Of a stretch of DNA of 64,000 bases, positions 34,177 through 44,075 are shown one piece after another. The stretch is from a virus. The translations under genes and the position numbers were made by a program. Position 1 is the first letter of the stretch; each line of letters starts with the position of its first letter. The notes under the pieces are model-generated. The model was given only the letters and a program-made list of their open reading frames with translations. It was not told where the DNA came from and searched no databases. Location: the IMG/VR virus record IMGVR_UViG_3300035698_027542, positions 1 through 64,000 of that record; one strand, written 5' to 3'.

Positions 34177-34996
34177 TTTCTATGTCCCCTTCTGGGTAAT
34201 TAGATCTTGCCTCCTCACAACTTTTAAATTCGTCTATTTTAGTGCCATCAGCCTCATATACCCCCGCTTTTCCCCCTTCATTTTTAATAACGGGATCTCC
34301 AGTACCTCCAGAATATTCTAAAGATCTGCGAATAGGCTGAACCATTTGAGCAAATAATCTTGTTTTGCCAGCATTAATATCTATTACTTGTTGTTTTTCT
34401 TCTTTGCTGAGATCTCTACCTTCTTTGGAAGCAATTGCATAGATATGGAATAACATAGCATCAGCATCTTTTATAGATGCCATCACCATCTTATCAACTT
34501 TTTCTCCCTTAAATCTTTCAGGGTTATTAGGCAATTGACTACTAGAATCAGGAACCTTAACCTTAACCTTAGTAGGCATTCCTTCTTCCTCTAATTGGAC
34601 TCCTACATATTTATCCCAAAATTCTGTATCTTTCTTTGCTGCTGCTTCTGATTTTTTAAATGCATCATTTTTTTTGTTATCAAGCTTTTGTGATTCAACA
34701 TTAATATCCATTACTTGTTTTTTATCCTTAGAATTAAAATCTACTTCTTTCTTATCCATTTTCGCTTCGGTAATAGATGGTTCTGCTTCTACATTTTTTC
34801 TTGCCGTATTAAGCTGGACATTGAAAGGAACTGTATTATCTTTGTTCTTAACAGGTAAACTAAGGTTTATATTTTTACCAACCACTTTTTGCTGTTCGTT
34901 AGACAACCCCATTTTTTCCCTATTTTCCTGAATCCCCTTATTATTGATAACAGAATCTCCCGCATTTGCCTTCTTTATTAAATCTATTTTTTTCAT
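34169..34996 (-). CDS. Protein sharing the capsid MVxPIRRxLEY motif
   Basis: 275 residues. It begins MKKIDLIKKANAGDS, which fits the K-K-A tag pattern. Residues 1-150 are Lys/Asp/Asn-rich and disordered. Near residues 212-232 is GKTRLFAQMVQPIRRSLEY, matching GRTALAQAMVEPIRRALEY of the major capsid protein at 13 of 19 positions. The C terminus is acidic. A shared capsid segment suggests this protein mimics or binds the capsid N-arm, for example as scaffold or minor head protein. AGAGGA precedes the ATG. Next gene upstream is terL. Confidence 0.6.
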   Translation of the reverse strand: MKKIDLIKKANAGDSVINNKGIQENREKMGLSNEQQKVVGKNINLSLPVKNKDNTVPFNVQLNTARKNVEAEPSITEAKMDKKEVDFNSKDKKQVMDINVESQKLDNKKNDAFKKSEAAAKKDTEFWDKYVGVQLEEEGMPTKVKVKVPDSSSQLPNNPERFKGEKVDKMVMASIKDADAMLFHIYAIASKEGRDLSKEEKQQVIDINAGKTRLFAQMVQPIRRSLEYSGGTGDPVIKNEGGKAGVYEADGTKIDEFKSCEEARSNYPEGDIENA

Positions 34997-35062
34997 TATT
35001 GAAATCCTCTTAAATGTTTGTAGTTATTTTATATTTCTAAAAGTAACAAATAATTCCTTTTT

Positions 35063-37018
35063 TTATCTTCCACGAGTTGCTCTCGACCCAGGCGTTCCAG
35101 ATACTCCTCTCATTCCACTTATATCCTTATACAACGCTGATCTATTTTCTAAAGCTTTCGCTACTTGTGCTCCGCTCCCAACTCCAAATATTCCTCCTTG
35201 CATACTTCTCCATACTTGCGAATTCCCTCCTGGATTCCCCAAATTGGCTAATCTTGCATGTGGAAGTTTGCTCATCTGTCTATCTACTGCTATATAACAT
35301 GCTCCTGCTATACAATCTATTACATCATCACTTTTTACTCCATCTCCTTCTTGTTTTGGTAGAACTTTAAATCCTGTTGCTGTAAATTTCCTCTGAAGCT
35401 CAAGCATTTCATTATATAAAAGATGATCATATGGGATAGTTAATCTTCCAGTATTTATAAGATTCTCTAATTCTCTATAAATAAGATTTTTGTAAATAGG
35501 TAAAAATTTTGTTTCTTTATTTGGTATACCTGCTTTTCTCATCTTTAAAATACTTTCCTGAGAAGTAAAAGCATCATAAGTAATTAACCCTATATGAAAC
35601 CTCCTTTTTAACCCTACAACATATTGTATTACTTCGTTAGGATTAATAGCCCCTGAAATAGGTGTCCAATATTTAATATGGTCAACTACAACTCTATAAT
35701 CAGCTTTTTTAGTTGCTTGATTTAAAAAATATTCCTTATGGACTACTGCTAAAGCATAATTATGGCTAGATGTAGCAGGATCCAAATGGACAAAATAAAC
35801 TTTTCCTGGTGAGCCTATAGAAACATTTTTTAAATTATGCCCTTTAAAACACGACTTAACCTGATCTTCTGTGAAGAAACTTTCAAGACCAGTTCCACTA
35901 AACTCTGCTCCAAATTCCATGTTAAATTCAGTCTCTGACATAGTGTTGTTATCCGATCTTAATGAGTCTCTAGTATGATATGGATTAACACTCCATGTTC
36001 CAAGCCTCATTGAAAGTCTTGTAGGAATATTTTTAGCAGTACTAAAAAGTTCATAAAATTTTCCTTCTTTAGCTCTTGGAGAAGATATGCTAATAACCTT
36101 ACCATCATATATTCTTTGTTGAATTACTTTTTGTCCATGCTCATTAAGCACAAATTCCCCGTTCTCGTCCCTTGTGTAAATCTTTCTTACATAAGTTTGA
36201 ACTGTAGGTGTAAGAGCCGCATAAATACGATCTCCAGATGAAGATCCCCCTGTTTGCTTATAAGAAGCAACCTCATCAAGAATAAGAACTATACAACCCA
36301 TACCAAGCAATGAGTCAGAGTTACTATGACCAACAATAATTCCTATAGAACCCTTTCTTGTTGGTAGCCCCTTTTCTTTGAATTTTTTATTATTAATTTT
36401 ATCTTGAGGAGTCAAAAGATAGATAGCTCCTGCAGCGATTCCATCTTTTAAATATTTATCTTTAAAATATTCGCTATAAAATATTTTTTCACGCATTTCA
36501 GAAAAAGCAAGATTAGCTTGAGCTTTTGAATTAGCAACTGTAAGTATATTAATAGTATTAGCAGAAGACAACTCATACATATTATAAGGATCTCCTCCTT
36601 CACATTCTAATAATTTCATTGCTTCGTAAAGAGCTATGATACTCACAATAAAATCCTTACCAGACCTTCTCCCCCATACTAGCACCAATTCTCTAAATAA
36701 TTCTCCATTTTCATATTTTTCTAAAAAATTACCCTTGTCGTCCTCTTCTAGCCCTGCCTGTGCTATTATTTCTTTTTCTGAATCCGTCAATTTCAAATTT
36801 TCATTACCGATAGTCCCTCTGTAAAAAACTTTTAACATAATTTTTTGCATGGGAAATAAATTAAGAGGGTTAGTAGGGTGAAAAGGCAACCCTAACCACT
36901 CTTCATCTTCTACAAAAGTAATAATGTCTGGTATCTCTTTTTTAATATTTTTTTTGAGATCAGATTGTATGTCATCAATTAAATCTCCTACTAATTGTTT
37001 TTGTTTAGCTTTTGCCAT
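35063..37018 (-). CDS. terL: Terminase large subunit
   Basis: 651 residues. ATPase: Walker A WGRRSGKD near 115, Walker B CIVLILDEVA near 246, and a coupling motif VISISSP. Nuclease (RNase H fold): HLDPATSSHNYALAVVH near 411, LITYDAFTS near 482 and SDDVIDCIAGA near 565 supply acidic metal ligands. The terminase packages the concatemeric genome through the portal and cuts it at head filling. It is longer than many TerL proteins because of an N-terminal extension and a Gly/Ser/Arg-rich tail. Unlike portal and nrdJ it has no intein. Located 14 kb from portal. Confidence 0.92.
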   Translation of the reverse strand: MAKAKQKQLVGDLIDDIQSDLKKNIKKEIPDIITFVEDEEWLGLPFHPTNPLNLFPMQKIMLKVFYRGTIGNENLKLTDSEKEIIAQAGLEEDDKGNFLEKYENGELFRELVLVWGRRSGKDFIVSIIALYEAMKLLECEGGDPYNMYELSSANTINILTVANSKAQANLAFSEMREKIFYSEYFKDKYLKDGIAAGAIYLLTPQDKINNKKFKEKGLPTRKGSIGIIVGHSNSDSLLGMGCIVLILDEVASYKQTGGSSSGDRIYAALTPTVQTYVRKIYTRDENGEFVLNEHGQKVIQQRIYDGKVISISSPRAKEGKFYELFSTAKNIPTRLSMRLGTWSVNPYHTRDSLRSDNNTMSETEFNMEFGAEFSGTGLESFFTEDQVKSCFKGHNLKNVSIGSPGKVYFVHLDPATSSHNYALAVVHKEYFLNQATKKADYRVVVDHIKYWTPISGAINPNEVIQYVVGLKRRFHIGLITYDAFTSQESILKMRKAGIPNKETKFLPIYKNLIYRELENLINTGRLTIPYDHLLYNEMLELQRKFTATGFKVLPKQEGDGVKSDDVIDCIAGACYIAVDRQMSKLPHARLANLGNPGGNSQVWRSMQGGIFGVGSGAQVAKALENRSALYKDISGMRGVSGTPGSRATRGR

Positions 37019-37029
37019 TATTTTTCTCC

Positions 37030-37407
37030 TTAAGACACATCTGATATATTGCTAGGCGATATAGGATAACCAATAGTTGCCGATATATCTGCAAACGTAG
37101 ATTTTACTTTTATTTTATTATCACTTAAAAAATCATCTACTGATACATATGTGTCAGTTATATATTTTTGTAATGCTACAACGTATTTTAACATCTGTAC
37201 AGTGTAAACATTATTTTTAGAAACAAGCAGATAATAAGTAGTATTAATTTGATTTTCTAATTTCTCTTTATTAGTATCCTCACTAGGTATTTCTGAATTA
37301 TTAAGATCTGTCATCATTTGTTCCACATTAGAAACTATATCTACCCCTCTAACTTGAGCAGAATCAATTAAGTCTGTCATACTCTTATATATATCTTCTA
37401 TTTCCAT
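37030..37407 (-). CDS. Hypothetical helical protein between tail protein and terL
   Basis: 125 residues, mostly helical (IEDIYKSMTDLIDSAQVRG, TYYLLVSKNNVYTVQMLKYV). AAAGAAA precedes the ATG and its stop lies 11 bases before terL. It could be a small head or tail completion protein; nothing specific is visible. Confidence 0.5.
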   Translation of the reverse strand: MEIEDIYKSMTDLIDSAQVRGVDIVSNVEQMMTDLNNSEIPSEDTNKEKLENQINTTYYLLVSKNNVYTVQMLKYVVALQKYITDTYVSVDDFLSDNKIKVKSTFADISATIGYPISPSNISDVS

Positions 37408-37416
37408 TTTTTCTTT

Positions 37417-39333
37417 CTATGTGTAAATAATATTTGTAAAAATTCTTGCCGAATATTCTTTAGAAGTTGAAAGATTATATTGCCTAATTCTAAAATAATA
37501 TGTCTCACCTCTAGTCAAATATTCATTTACGCCTATTAGACTATCATACCTGCTTTCATATCTAACTTTTCGATCTATATAACTAGAAGTCACTCCGTTA
37601 TATGTTAAAGGAACAAAAGTCTCTTTTTCTTTTTCATATGTCCAATTAGTAACCCCTATGCTATCTCTGTTAACAAGAATATTACTGAATAACGCATCAT
37701 CAGAAACATCTAAAATAAAATGGTAATTAACAAATTCATTAGGACTATCATCATTAAGAACAAATTCAAATTCCCACCAGCCCTCCTCATATAAATTACC
37801 CTCTTCTATTGGTTCTGAAGAAGAAGTTATACCTGACAACAACCTACTAACCTTAAATCCCTGTTCTCCCAGATATTGATTAATAGAAGGAGTTATAATA
37901 GAATTACTAGCAGATATATATCTTAATGACGGAAACTCAAAAAGTTTATCTACAGTGCCCTTAATATTAGCTTCCCAAGTTTGACTACTAATTAATAAAT
38001 CATTAGCTGGGTAAATAAGTAACGCATAACCGAAATTATTACTAATTTCTTCCTCTCCGCTAACAGAAGGAGATGTTGGATCTAATATAGTTATATTCTC
38101 CTCGGTAGTTAAATCTACTATATCATAAACTACCTGCTGTAACTCTTGTTCTTTTTTATATAAGTGAGCTGCTGAAATAGCTAAATCCTTAGAAATCATT
38201 TCCCATACTACATGTTCATTTATAACTTCTTCATCAATTATTTCTATTCCTGGAAAAGAACAAGTAGGCAATGGGTCTCCGAATAAAGTTATAGTCCAAT
38301 CTAAATAAGGAACACTAAAATAAAATGCCTCACCTATAGTCGCCCCTCTTAATAAAGAATAGAAAAAAGAATTAGGATCTAAAAATCCCGCAATGGTAGG
38401 GTCAGACATAGCCCCAGCAGTTGCCACATACCCAGCATTTAATGCTAAATACGGCCATCTCCTACCATTATCGCTTCTAACTTCAAAAGCTCCATCATAA
38501 TCAGCATTATAAAAAAATATTCTTAAGGCATTACTATTCTGAAAAAACGAAGTGCTAGCCCTATCAGAGAACCAAGACCACACAAAAGAATCAGCATCTA
38601 CAAAAGGGATAGTAGCATCGATATAAGGATCTTGAAAAGTTGTAGCCCATTGAGAAAGATTAAGAGTCGGAAGCATATTATCTTTAAAATCCAATAATAA
38701 ATTAGTATAATCTTCTGCCCCTACTGTCGCTCTATCAGAATATGGATCAATATAAAAAGTCCCATTAACATTTTGTTGTTGGTCTAACTTAATAGATTTG
38801 TCAACTATACTCTGAGCAAATTGTAAATTTGGACCATCTATTCTTGAAACAATTAAAGAAAATTCCGCATCAGTAGCATCGAATCTACTAAACACCTGCC
38901 TCCCATATAATTTATTAGCTGTCTTTGAAGAAAATATATAATTTATTCTCGAAATACGAGAAGTAGCAGAAATAATATCCTCATTACTAGGATTGTTATC
39001 GTAATATCCCCCAGGAATTTTATACCCTAAAACAATTCCCCATATATTCCTATCTTCTAATTCTGGAGCTTCTAGTGCTGCAGCTATTGGCTCTTCCACA
39101 TTAACAACAAATTGATCTTCTGTCAAGACTTCTGAAGTGATAATTGATTGGATACCTACTTTTTGACCGTCTATTTGCCAATATACACCATTAACCGTTG
39201 TCCCACTGCTAGCAGAAGGACTTGTATTAACTGTGCTCATCCCATGAGCATTAATGTAATAATTAGCAAAATCCTCACTATCTAAATTACCATATATATA
39301 CACTACTATAAAATTATCTGCTGTTATAGCCAA
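37417..39333 (-). CDS. C25-peptidase-like (TIGR03790-type) tail or spike protein
   Basis: 638 residues. The N-terminal half resembles TIGR03790/gingipain-fold proteins: FIVVYIYGNLDSEDFANYYI at the start, and LLRGATIGEAFYFSVPYLDW followed by TITLFGDPL near 345, the signature end of that fold. The catalytic Cys-His pair usual in C25 is not clearly seen (ALNAGYVATAGAMSD where a catalytic Cys is often found), so it may be inactive. The C-terminal 250 residues are beta-rich and fibronectin-like (YYFRIRQYNLSTSKEYSARI), fitting an adhesion or tail domain. Its position between dut and terL suggests a virion protein. Confidence 0.6.
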   Translation of the reverse strand: MAITADNFIVVYIYGNLDSEDFANYYINAHGMSTVNTSPSASSGTTVNGVYWQIDGQKVGIQSIITSEVLTEDQFVVNVEEPIAAALEAPELEDRNIWGIVLGYKIPGGYYDNNPSNEDIISATSRISRINYIFSSKTANKLYGRQVFSRFDATDAEFSLIVSRIDGPNLQFAQSIVDKSIKLDQQQNVNGTFYIDPYSDRATVGAEDYTNLLLDFKDNMLPTLNLSQWATTFQDPYIDATIPFVDADSFVWSWFSDRASTSFFQNSNALRIFFYNADYDGAFEVRSDNGRRWPYLALNAGYVATAGAMSDPTIAGFLDPNSFFYSLLRGATIGEAFYFSVPYLDWTITLFGDPLPTCSFPGIEIIDEEVINEHVVWEMISKDLAISAAHLYKKEQELQQVVYDIVDLTTEENITILDPTSPSVSGEEEISNNFGYALLIYPANDLLISSQTWEANIKGTVDKLFEFPSLRYISASNSIITPSINQYLGEQGFKVSRLLSGITSSSEPIEEGNLYEEGWWEFEFVLNDDSPNEFVNYHFILDVSDDALFSNILVNRDSIGVTNWTYEKEKETFVPLTYNGVTSSYIDRKVRYESRYDSLIGVNEYLTRGETYYFRIRQYNLSTSKEYSARIFTNIIYT

Positions 39334-39408
39334 ATTATATACCCTTATTTATCCATATACTCTTATAATATTTCGTTTTTATCTGCTTTTTCCCTTTAAT
39401 AAATAAAA

Positions 39409-39436
39409 AGCCCGAAGTATTTTACTACTTCGGGCT
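39409..39436 (-). terminator. Rho-independent terminator after dUTPase
   Basis: An 11-bp perfect stem AGCCCGAAGTA/TACTTCGGGCT with a 6-base loop, followed by TTTTATTTATT on the minus strand. It lies 34 bases beyond the dut stop. It is the most stable terminator in the window. Confidence 0.9.
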
Positions 39437-39469
39437 AGGGAGAGATTACGACTAAACGTAAACTATATT

Positions 39470-40246
39470 TCAAATTCCTGTGCTACCAAAACCACCTGCT
39501 CCACGATCAGTCTCATCAAGTTCTTCTACTTCATCGAATATAGCTCTAGGAGCTAAAGATAACTTAACTTGACAAATCCTATCCCCTGGATTAATAATAA
39601 AATCTATATCGGAGTTATTAACAAAACTAACCATTATTTCTCCTCTATAATCGGAATCTACAATTCCTGGAGAGTTTCTAATAGAGATTTGATTTTTAAA
39701 TGATTGGCCACTTCTCGGACTAACCCTTAATTCATATCCTTTAGGAATAGCCATAGCAAGCCCTGTGCTAAGATTTTTTTGAGAATGGGCAGGAACCCTA
39801 ATAACTTGTCCTTCATCCACTACAGCGTGCATGTCAAAAGCTACGGCCCCATCTGTGTGATACTTTGGGACTGTTGCTCTAGGATCTAATTTTTTAACTT
39901 TTACGGGAACATTATTTACATAAGAATTATCTTTAAACATTTCAGCGCAACTGCTTTTCTCTTCTCCTAATTTCTCGTCATATTCTATATTAAGTATTTT
40001 TTCTACCAAAATTTTATCTGGAATTATCTTTCTATCATTAAGTTGCAGAAGAACTTGAATTTCGCCCTCGCCCACTCCGTCTCTCCATAAACTTTCTATT
40101 CTTTTTTTTACGTTAATTTTTTTTACATCAACCTCTTCTTCGACAGGTTTTTCTAAATCAACACCGATTATATTTAATAATTGTGTTTCATTTATAATCC
40201 TTCTATCACATAACTGCATTGCTAATTGAGCTTTCTGAGCATCCAT
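39470..40246 (-). CDS. dut: dUTPase with N-terminal helical extension
   Basis: 258 residues. The C-terminal 150 hold all five trimeric dUTPase motifs: AVAFDMHA, PRSGQSF, GIVDSDYRGEIMV, PGDRICQVKL and RGAGGFGSTG. The enzyme hydrolyses dUTP to dUMP, limiting uracil in DNA and feeding dTMP synthesis. The first about 105 residues are an extra domain with two similar units (MQLCDRRIINETQLLNIIG and LQLNDRKIIPDKILVEKIL), absent from standard dUTPases. It is downstream of nrdJ, a natural pairing in nucleotide metabolism, and ends at a strong terminator. Confidence 0.93.
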   Translation of the reverse strand: MDAQKAQLAMQLCDRRIINETQLLNIIGVDLEKPVEEEVDVKKINVKKRIESLWRDGVGEGEIQVLLQLNDRKIIPDKILVEKILNIEYDEKLGEEKSSCAEMFKDNSYVNNVPVKVKKLDPRATVPKYHTDGAVAFDMHAVVDEGQVIRVPAHSQKNLSTGLAMAIPKGYELRVSPRSGQSFKNQISIRNSPGIVDSDYRGEIMVSFVNNSDIDFIINPGDRICQVKLSLAPRAIFDEVEELDETDRGAGGFGSTGI

Positions 40247-40277
40247 TTTTTACCTTTCATTTTAATATTTTTATATT

Positions 40278-43200
40278 TTAACTACACCTACTAAAACCAC
40301 AAGAAGTACAACTTATGCAGCCTTCCATTCTTTTTAGTTCTCCTCCACACTCTGGACATTCTTCTCCATGAACCATTTCTCCATCTTCTATATATTTTTT
40401 AAGAACCCTACAAATAGCTTTAGCAAACCCCATTAAGTCCCCTTTTGTTTTTTCTAGTTGATGAACTATAAAATCAATTCCACATCCATGTCTTAAATTG
40501 CTTGATATTAATCTAGTTATTGCTTCTTGTTCTTCATCTATATATTCAGAAATATTATCATAAACTATTTCTTCATTTCCTATTTTACAAATTGCATATT
40601 CCCCTCTTTTAATTTTTTTAATAACCATTTTTTCTGAACTAATTTTAAAATCATCATTTTTACCAGCAAATATTTCATACGGCTCAACACCATTTAATAA
40701 TCCGATTATAACAAAATATCTTTCTCCCTTAACTGTTGCTTGGTGAATATTACACCTTAATAACCTAGGCCTTTTAGGAGCATGATTTTTTATAATACGA
40801 GATTTTTCTTCTTCTTCTTTTTGTTTTGTAGAATCTATTAAAACGCCTGTTCTACAATTCTTCCTATAAATTGTAATTCCCTTACAACCTTGTTTCCATG
40901 CTTCTGTATATATTTTTGAAATTTCTTCTTTTGTAACGTCTTCTGGCAAATTTATTGTACTACTAATACTATGATCTATATATTTATTAGCAGTTGATTG
41001 AACTTTAATTCTATCTTTCCAATTAACTTTTTCCGCACAACAATTGTACCATGGAGATTTTGTAATATCTTCTTCTCCTGTCACTTCTTTCCATTTTTCA
41101 ATTTTTGGATGAACAACTTCAAATTCTTGCCACTTATCTCCATTATCATCTACAAAATCAACTCTATTATTTTTATCTTCTGCGTTTATTTTTTTTCTAC
41201 GTTTATATGATAATTCAAAAACTGGTTCTATCCCAGAAGATGTTTGTGTCATAATTGAAACGCTACCTGAGGGTGCAAGCGTTAGTAATCCTATATTTCT
41301 CCTTCCATACTTTTTCATATCTTTCCATAGATTTTCATCTTCTTCTTTTATCCTTAATAAAAAAGGATTGTTTTTTTCTAAATTATGGTTCCAAACAGGA
41401 AAAGATCCTAATTCTTGAGCCATATCAACAGAAGATCTATAACAACCTAATTTTAAAGTTTTAAATATTTTTTCTATAAAAAAAATACTTTTTTTAGAAC
41501 CATATTCTAAACCACAAGCAGCAAGAGTATCAGCTACTGCATTTACTCCTGTACCTGTTCTTCTTCCATCTTGACATGCTTTTTTAATTTTTTCCCACAA
41601 CTCTAATTCATCTCTTTTAATCTCTAATGGCTCAGGATCTTTTTTAACTTTATTAATTATTCTATTTATATGCTCTATTTCTAAATCAATCATATCATCC
41701 ATTAATCTTTGAGCTATTTGAGTATAATTATAAAATTTATCAAAATCAAATTCTGAATTTTTAGAAAATGGATTATTAACAAAACTATATAAATTTAATA
41801 ATAATAAACGACAAGAATCATGTTCACTTAAAGGTAGCTCAGAACAAGGATTCGTCCCAACTGTTTTAAACCCGAAATCAGAATAACAATCTGCTGGACT
41901 TTCTCTAATAATATTATCCCACAACAAAAGACCTGGCTCTCCCATAGCATGAGCATTTTCTATAATTTCATCCCATACTTGTTTTGCATTTACCATTTGA
42001 GAAAATTTAATATCTTTACCTATTGCATCTACTGGAAATCTTTGCTCATATTCTGTATTATCATTTATCGCTTTTAAAAATTCATCTGATAATCTAATTG
42101 AAAGATTAGCCCCTGTCACCTTTGTTAAATCTCTTTTTATTTTTGCGAAAGATAAAACTTCTGGATGATGAATAGAAATTGTTATAATTAATGCTCCTCT
42201 TCTTCCTGCTTGTCCAACCTCCCGAATACTATTACTAAATCTCTCCATAAAAGGAATAATACCTGTACTTGTTTTTGCTGCGTTTGTGGTTAAAAAACCT
42301 TTAGGTCTTAAATTAGAGATATCTATACCTATTCCACCTCTTCTTTTTGAAATATTCACTATTTCTTCATCTGTTTTACAAATTCCTGAATAGCTATCTA
42401 ATGGAGATGCTCCTACAAAACAATTTTTACACACAATCCCTTCGACAGAATAAGAATTGTCATTTTCAACACCTAAATTATATACAAAATCATCCTTTTT
42501 TATGCAAATATCCTTATTATCTATACGAACAAAATATTGCCCATCGATATTAATAGTTTTAAATGTTGATATTTTCCGATTTATCAAAATATTAATTCTA
42601 TTATCAGAATATTTTTTATTACAATTTATTAACAACTCATTATTGTTTGAAAAAGAAAGCCTTGAGTATTTTGGTTGCCCTGCTCCTTTTGCTATTCTTG
42701 CAACAATATTTCTAGAACGACATAAAAAATAGAAAGATTCAATAAGAGAGGTATTATTAAGAACAACTCTTAGCTCTCCATCTTTTGTAATTGTTCCATC
42801 TGAGTCTATAAGCCCTTGTATCAAATTTATTACTAGTTTTCTTGGCCATTTATACGCTTCTTTATAAAGTTTTTTTCCATCACACATCCTCCCAAAAAGC
42901 TTTTCAAAAACAATACCGATTAAAACACTATGAAAAACAATTTGACAAGTTCCGTCAATATGCTGATTATAATTAATATCTGGTTTAATTCCAAAGATTT
43001 TTTCTCCATGTCTAGAAACAAATTTAATTATTTTTTCTTCATGAGAACCAAAAGTAAAAGTTATCCCTCTAATACTTTTGCGCTTAATTGTATTCCTGTT
43101 GCTTTTTTTATTTCTCATCCCAGAGGTTTTGCTAGAATTATTAGAAAACACGCAACCGTCTCCGTACCATAGCCCTAAAAAATAACAAAAATCTTCATTT

Positions 43201-44018
43201 ATTTCCCATATATTGTTAATAGATTTTTTATGTTTTTGAAATATATCTTTTTTATTCTTTGTTCTATGTTCGCATTTTGTATGAAGAGCAATGGTTTTAT
43301 TCTTATTTAATTCCAATTTATATGAGATATCTTCCGAGGTAAAAGATTCCTCCATAATTTTTTGGATATTAATATTATTAAACGGCTTTATACCCTCTTC
43401 TTTTAATGATGGAACCGCTATAAAATCTCCCACTCTTAAATAAGAAACCTCATTCCACTGAGGATTTTCTCCCCATTTTTGTTGCTCTTTAGATATTGAC
43501 CAGAAACGATGATTTATTGTTGTTTTAAAAGAAGGTGTCCCATAACATTTAATATTATACATTTTATTCTCATACTTATTTTTATGAGTTTGCTTAACCT
43601 CTTCAATATTTCCTTTATGAGTTATAACTCTATCTCCGATACTAACATCTTCAATATTTTTAACCCCATCTAACGTAAAAACCCTAGTCCCTTTAGAGAA
43701 ACAATTCGAAAGACTAACATATCTATGAAAGTCCCCTATCCCGCTTAACCCACTACCTTGAGGAATAATATATCTAAAATCTTTAAAATAATTATATATA
43801 TCTTCTTCATTTATTGGATTTTTAAATTTATTTTTTTCTATTCTAGCAAATTCTTTTGCTAATCTATGATGCATTTTATCAGGAGTGTCTTCTAATATTC
43901 CCCCCCCTTCGTTCTTTAATGCATATTTATCTATAAAAACTTTTGATGCTAAATCGTCCCCATTAAAATACTCAATGCTCTTTTTTAAAGAAGCATTGTA
44001 ATCATAAATCTCTGTCAT
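40278..44018 (-). CDS. nrdJ: Class II (cobalamin-dependent) ribonucleotide reductase with intein
   Basis: About 1246-residue precursor; ATG at 44018 is preferred to 44030 because GGAG lies six bases before it. Extein features: RRGGIGIDISNLRP, NPCSELPLSEHDSCRLLLLN, RRTGTGVNAVADTLAACGLE, LAPSGSVSIMTQTSSGIEPVF and a C-terminal zinc cluster CPECGGEL...CISCTSCGFSRC. These mark adenosylcobalamin-dependent NrdJ, which makes deoxynucleotides without oxygen dependence or a small subunit. An intein interrupts the active-site region (separate entry). The host or medium must supply B12. Precedes dut on the same strand. Confidence 0.9.
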   Translation of the reverse strand: MTEIYDYNASLKKSIEYFNGDDLASKVFIDKYALKNEGGGILEDTPDKMHHRLAKEFARIEKNKFKNPINEEDIYNYFKDFRYIIPQGSGLSGIGDFHRYVSLSNCFSKGTRVFTLDGVKNIEDVSIGDRVITHKGNIEEVKQTHKNKYENKMYNIKCYGTPSFKTTINHRFWSISKEQQKWGENPQWNEVSYLRVGDFIAVPSLKEEGIKPFNNINIQKIMEESFTSEDISYKLELNKNKTIALHTKCEHRTKNKKDIFQKHKKSINNIWEINEDFCYFLGLWYGDGCVFSNNSSKTSGMRNKKSNRNTIKRKSIRGITFTFGSHEEKIIKFVSRHGEKIFGIKPDINYNQHIDGTCQIVFHSVLIGIVFEKLFGRMCDGKKLYKEAYKWPRKLVINLIQGLIDSDGTITKDGELRVVLNNTSLIESFYFLCRSRNIVARIAKGAGQPKYSRLSFSNNNELLINCNKKYSDNRINILINRKISTFKTINIDGQYFVRIDNKDICIKKDDFVYNLGVENDNSYSVEGIVCKNCFVGASPLDSYSGICKTDEEIVNISKRRGGIGIDISNLRPKGFLTTNAAKTSTGIIPFMERFSNSIREVGQAGRRGALIITISIHHPEVLSFAKIKRDLTKVTGANLSIRLSDEFLKAINDNTEYEQRFPVDAIGKDIKFSQMVNAKQVWDEIIENAHAMGEPGLLLWDNIIRESPADCYSDFGFKTVGTNPCSELPLSEHDSCRLLLLNLYSFVNNPFSKNSEFDFDKFYNYTQIAQRLMDDMIDLEIEHINRIINKVKKDPEPLEIKRDELELWEKIKKACQDGRRTGTGVNAVADTLAACGLEYGSKKSIFFIEKIFKTLKLGCYRSSVDMAQELGSFPVWNHNLEKNNPFLLRIKEEDENLWKDMKKYGRRNIGLLTLAPSGSVSIMTQTSSGIEPVFELSYKRRKKINAEDKNNRVDFVDDNGDKWQEFEVVHPKIEKWKEVTGEEDITKSPWYNCCAEKVNWKDRIKVQSTANKYIDHSISSTINLPEDVTKEEISKIYTEAWKQGCKGITIYRKNCRTGVLIDSTKQKEEEEKSRIIKNHAPKRPRLLRCNIHQATVKGERYFVIIGLLNGVEPYEIFAGKNDDFKISSEKMVIKKIKRGEYAICKIGNEEIVYDNISEYIDEEQEAITRLISSNLRHGCGIDFIVHQLEKTKGDLMGFAKAICRVLKKYIEDGEMVHGEECPECGGELKRMEGCISCTSCGFSRCS
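42423..43703 (-). mobile_element. Intein with LAGLIDADG endonuclease, in nrdJ
   Basis: 427 residues from Cys1 (CFSKGTRVFTLDGVKNIEDV) to VEGIVCKN, followed by Cys as +1 nucleophile. Block B is FKTTINHRFW. Endonuclease motifs are FLGLWYGDGCVFS and LIQGLIDSDGTITK. The penultimate residue is Lys instead of His. Splicing joins RYVSLSN to CFVGASPLDS, the conserved active-site Cys region of the reductase, a frequent intein site. Confidence 0.92.
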
Positions 44019-44075
44019 AAAGCTCTCCATTATATTCTCTAACTAAAAATATAATAGAGATTATCTAATCACTTT

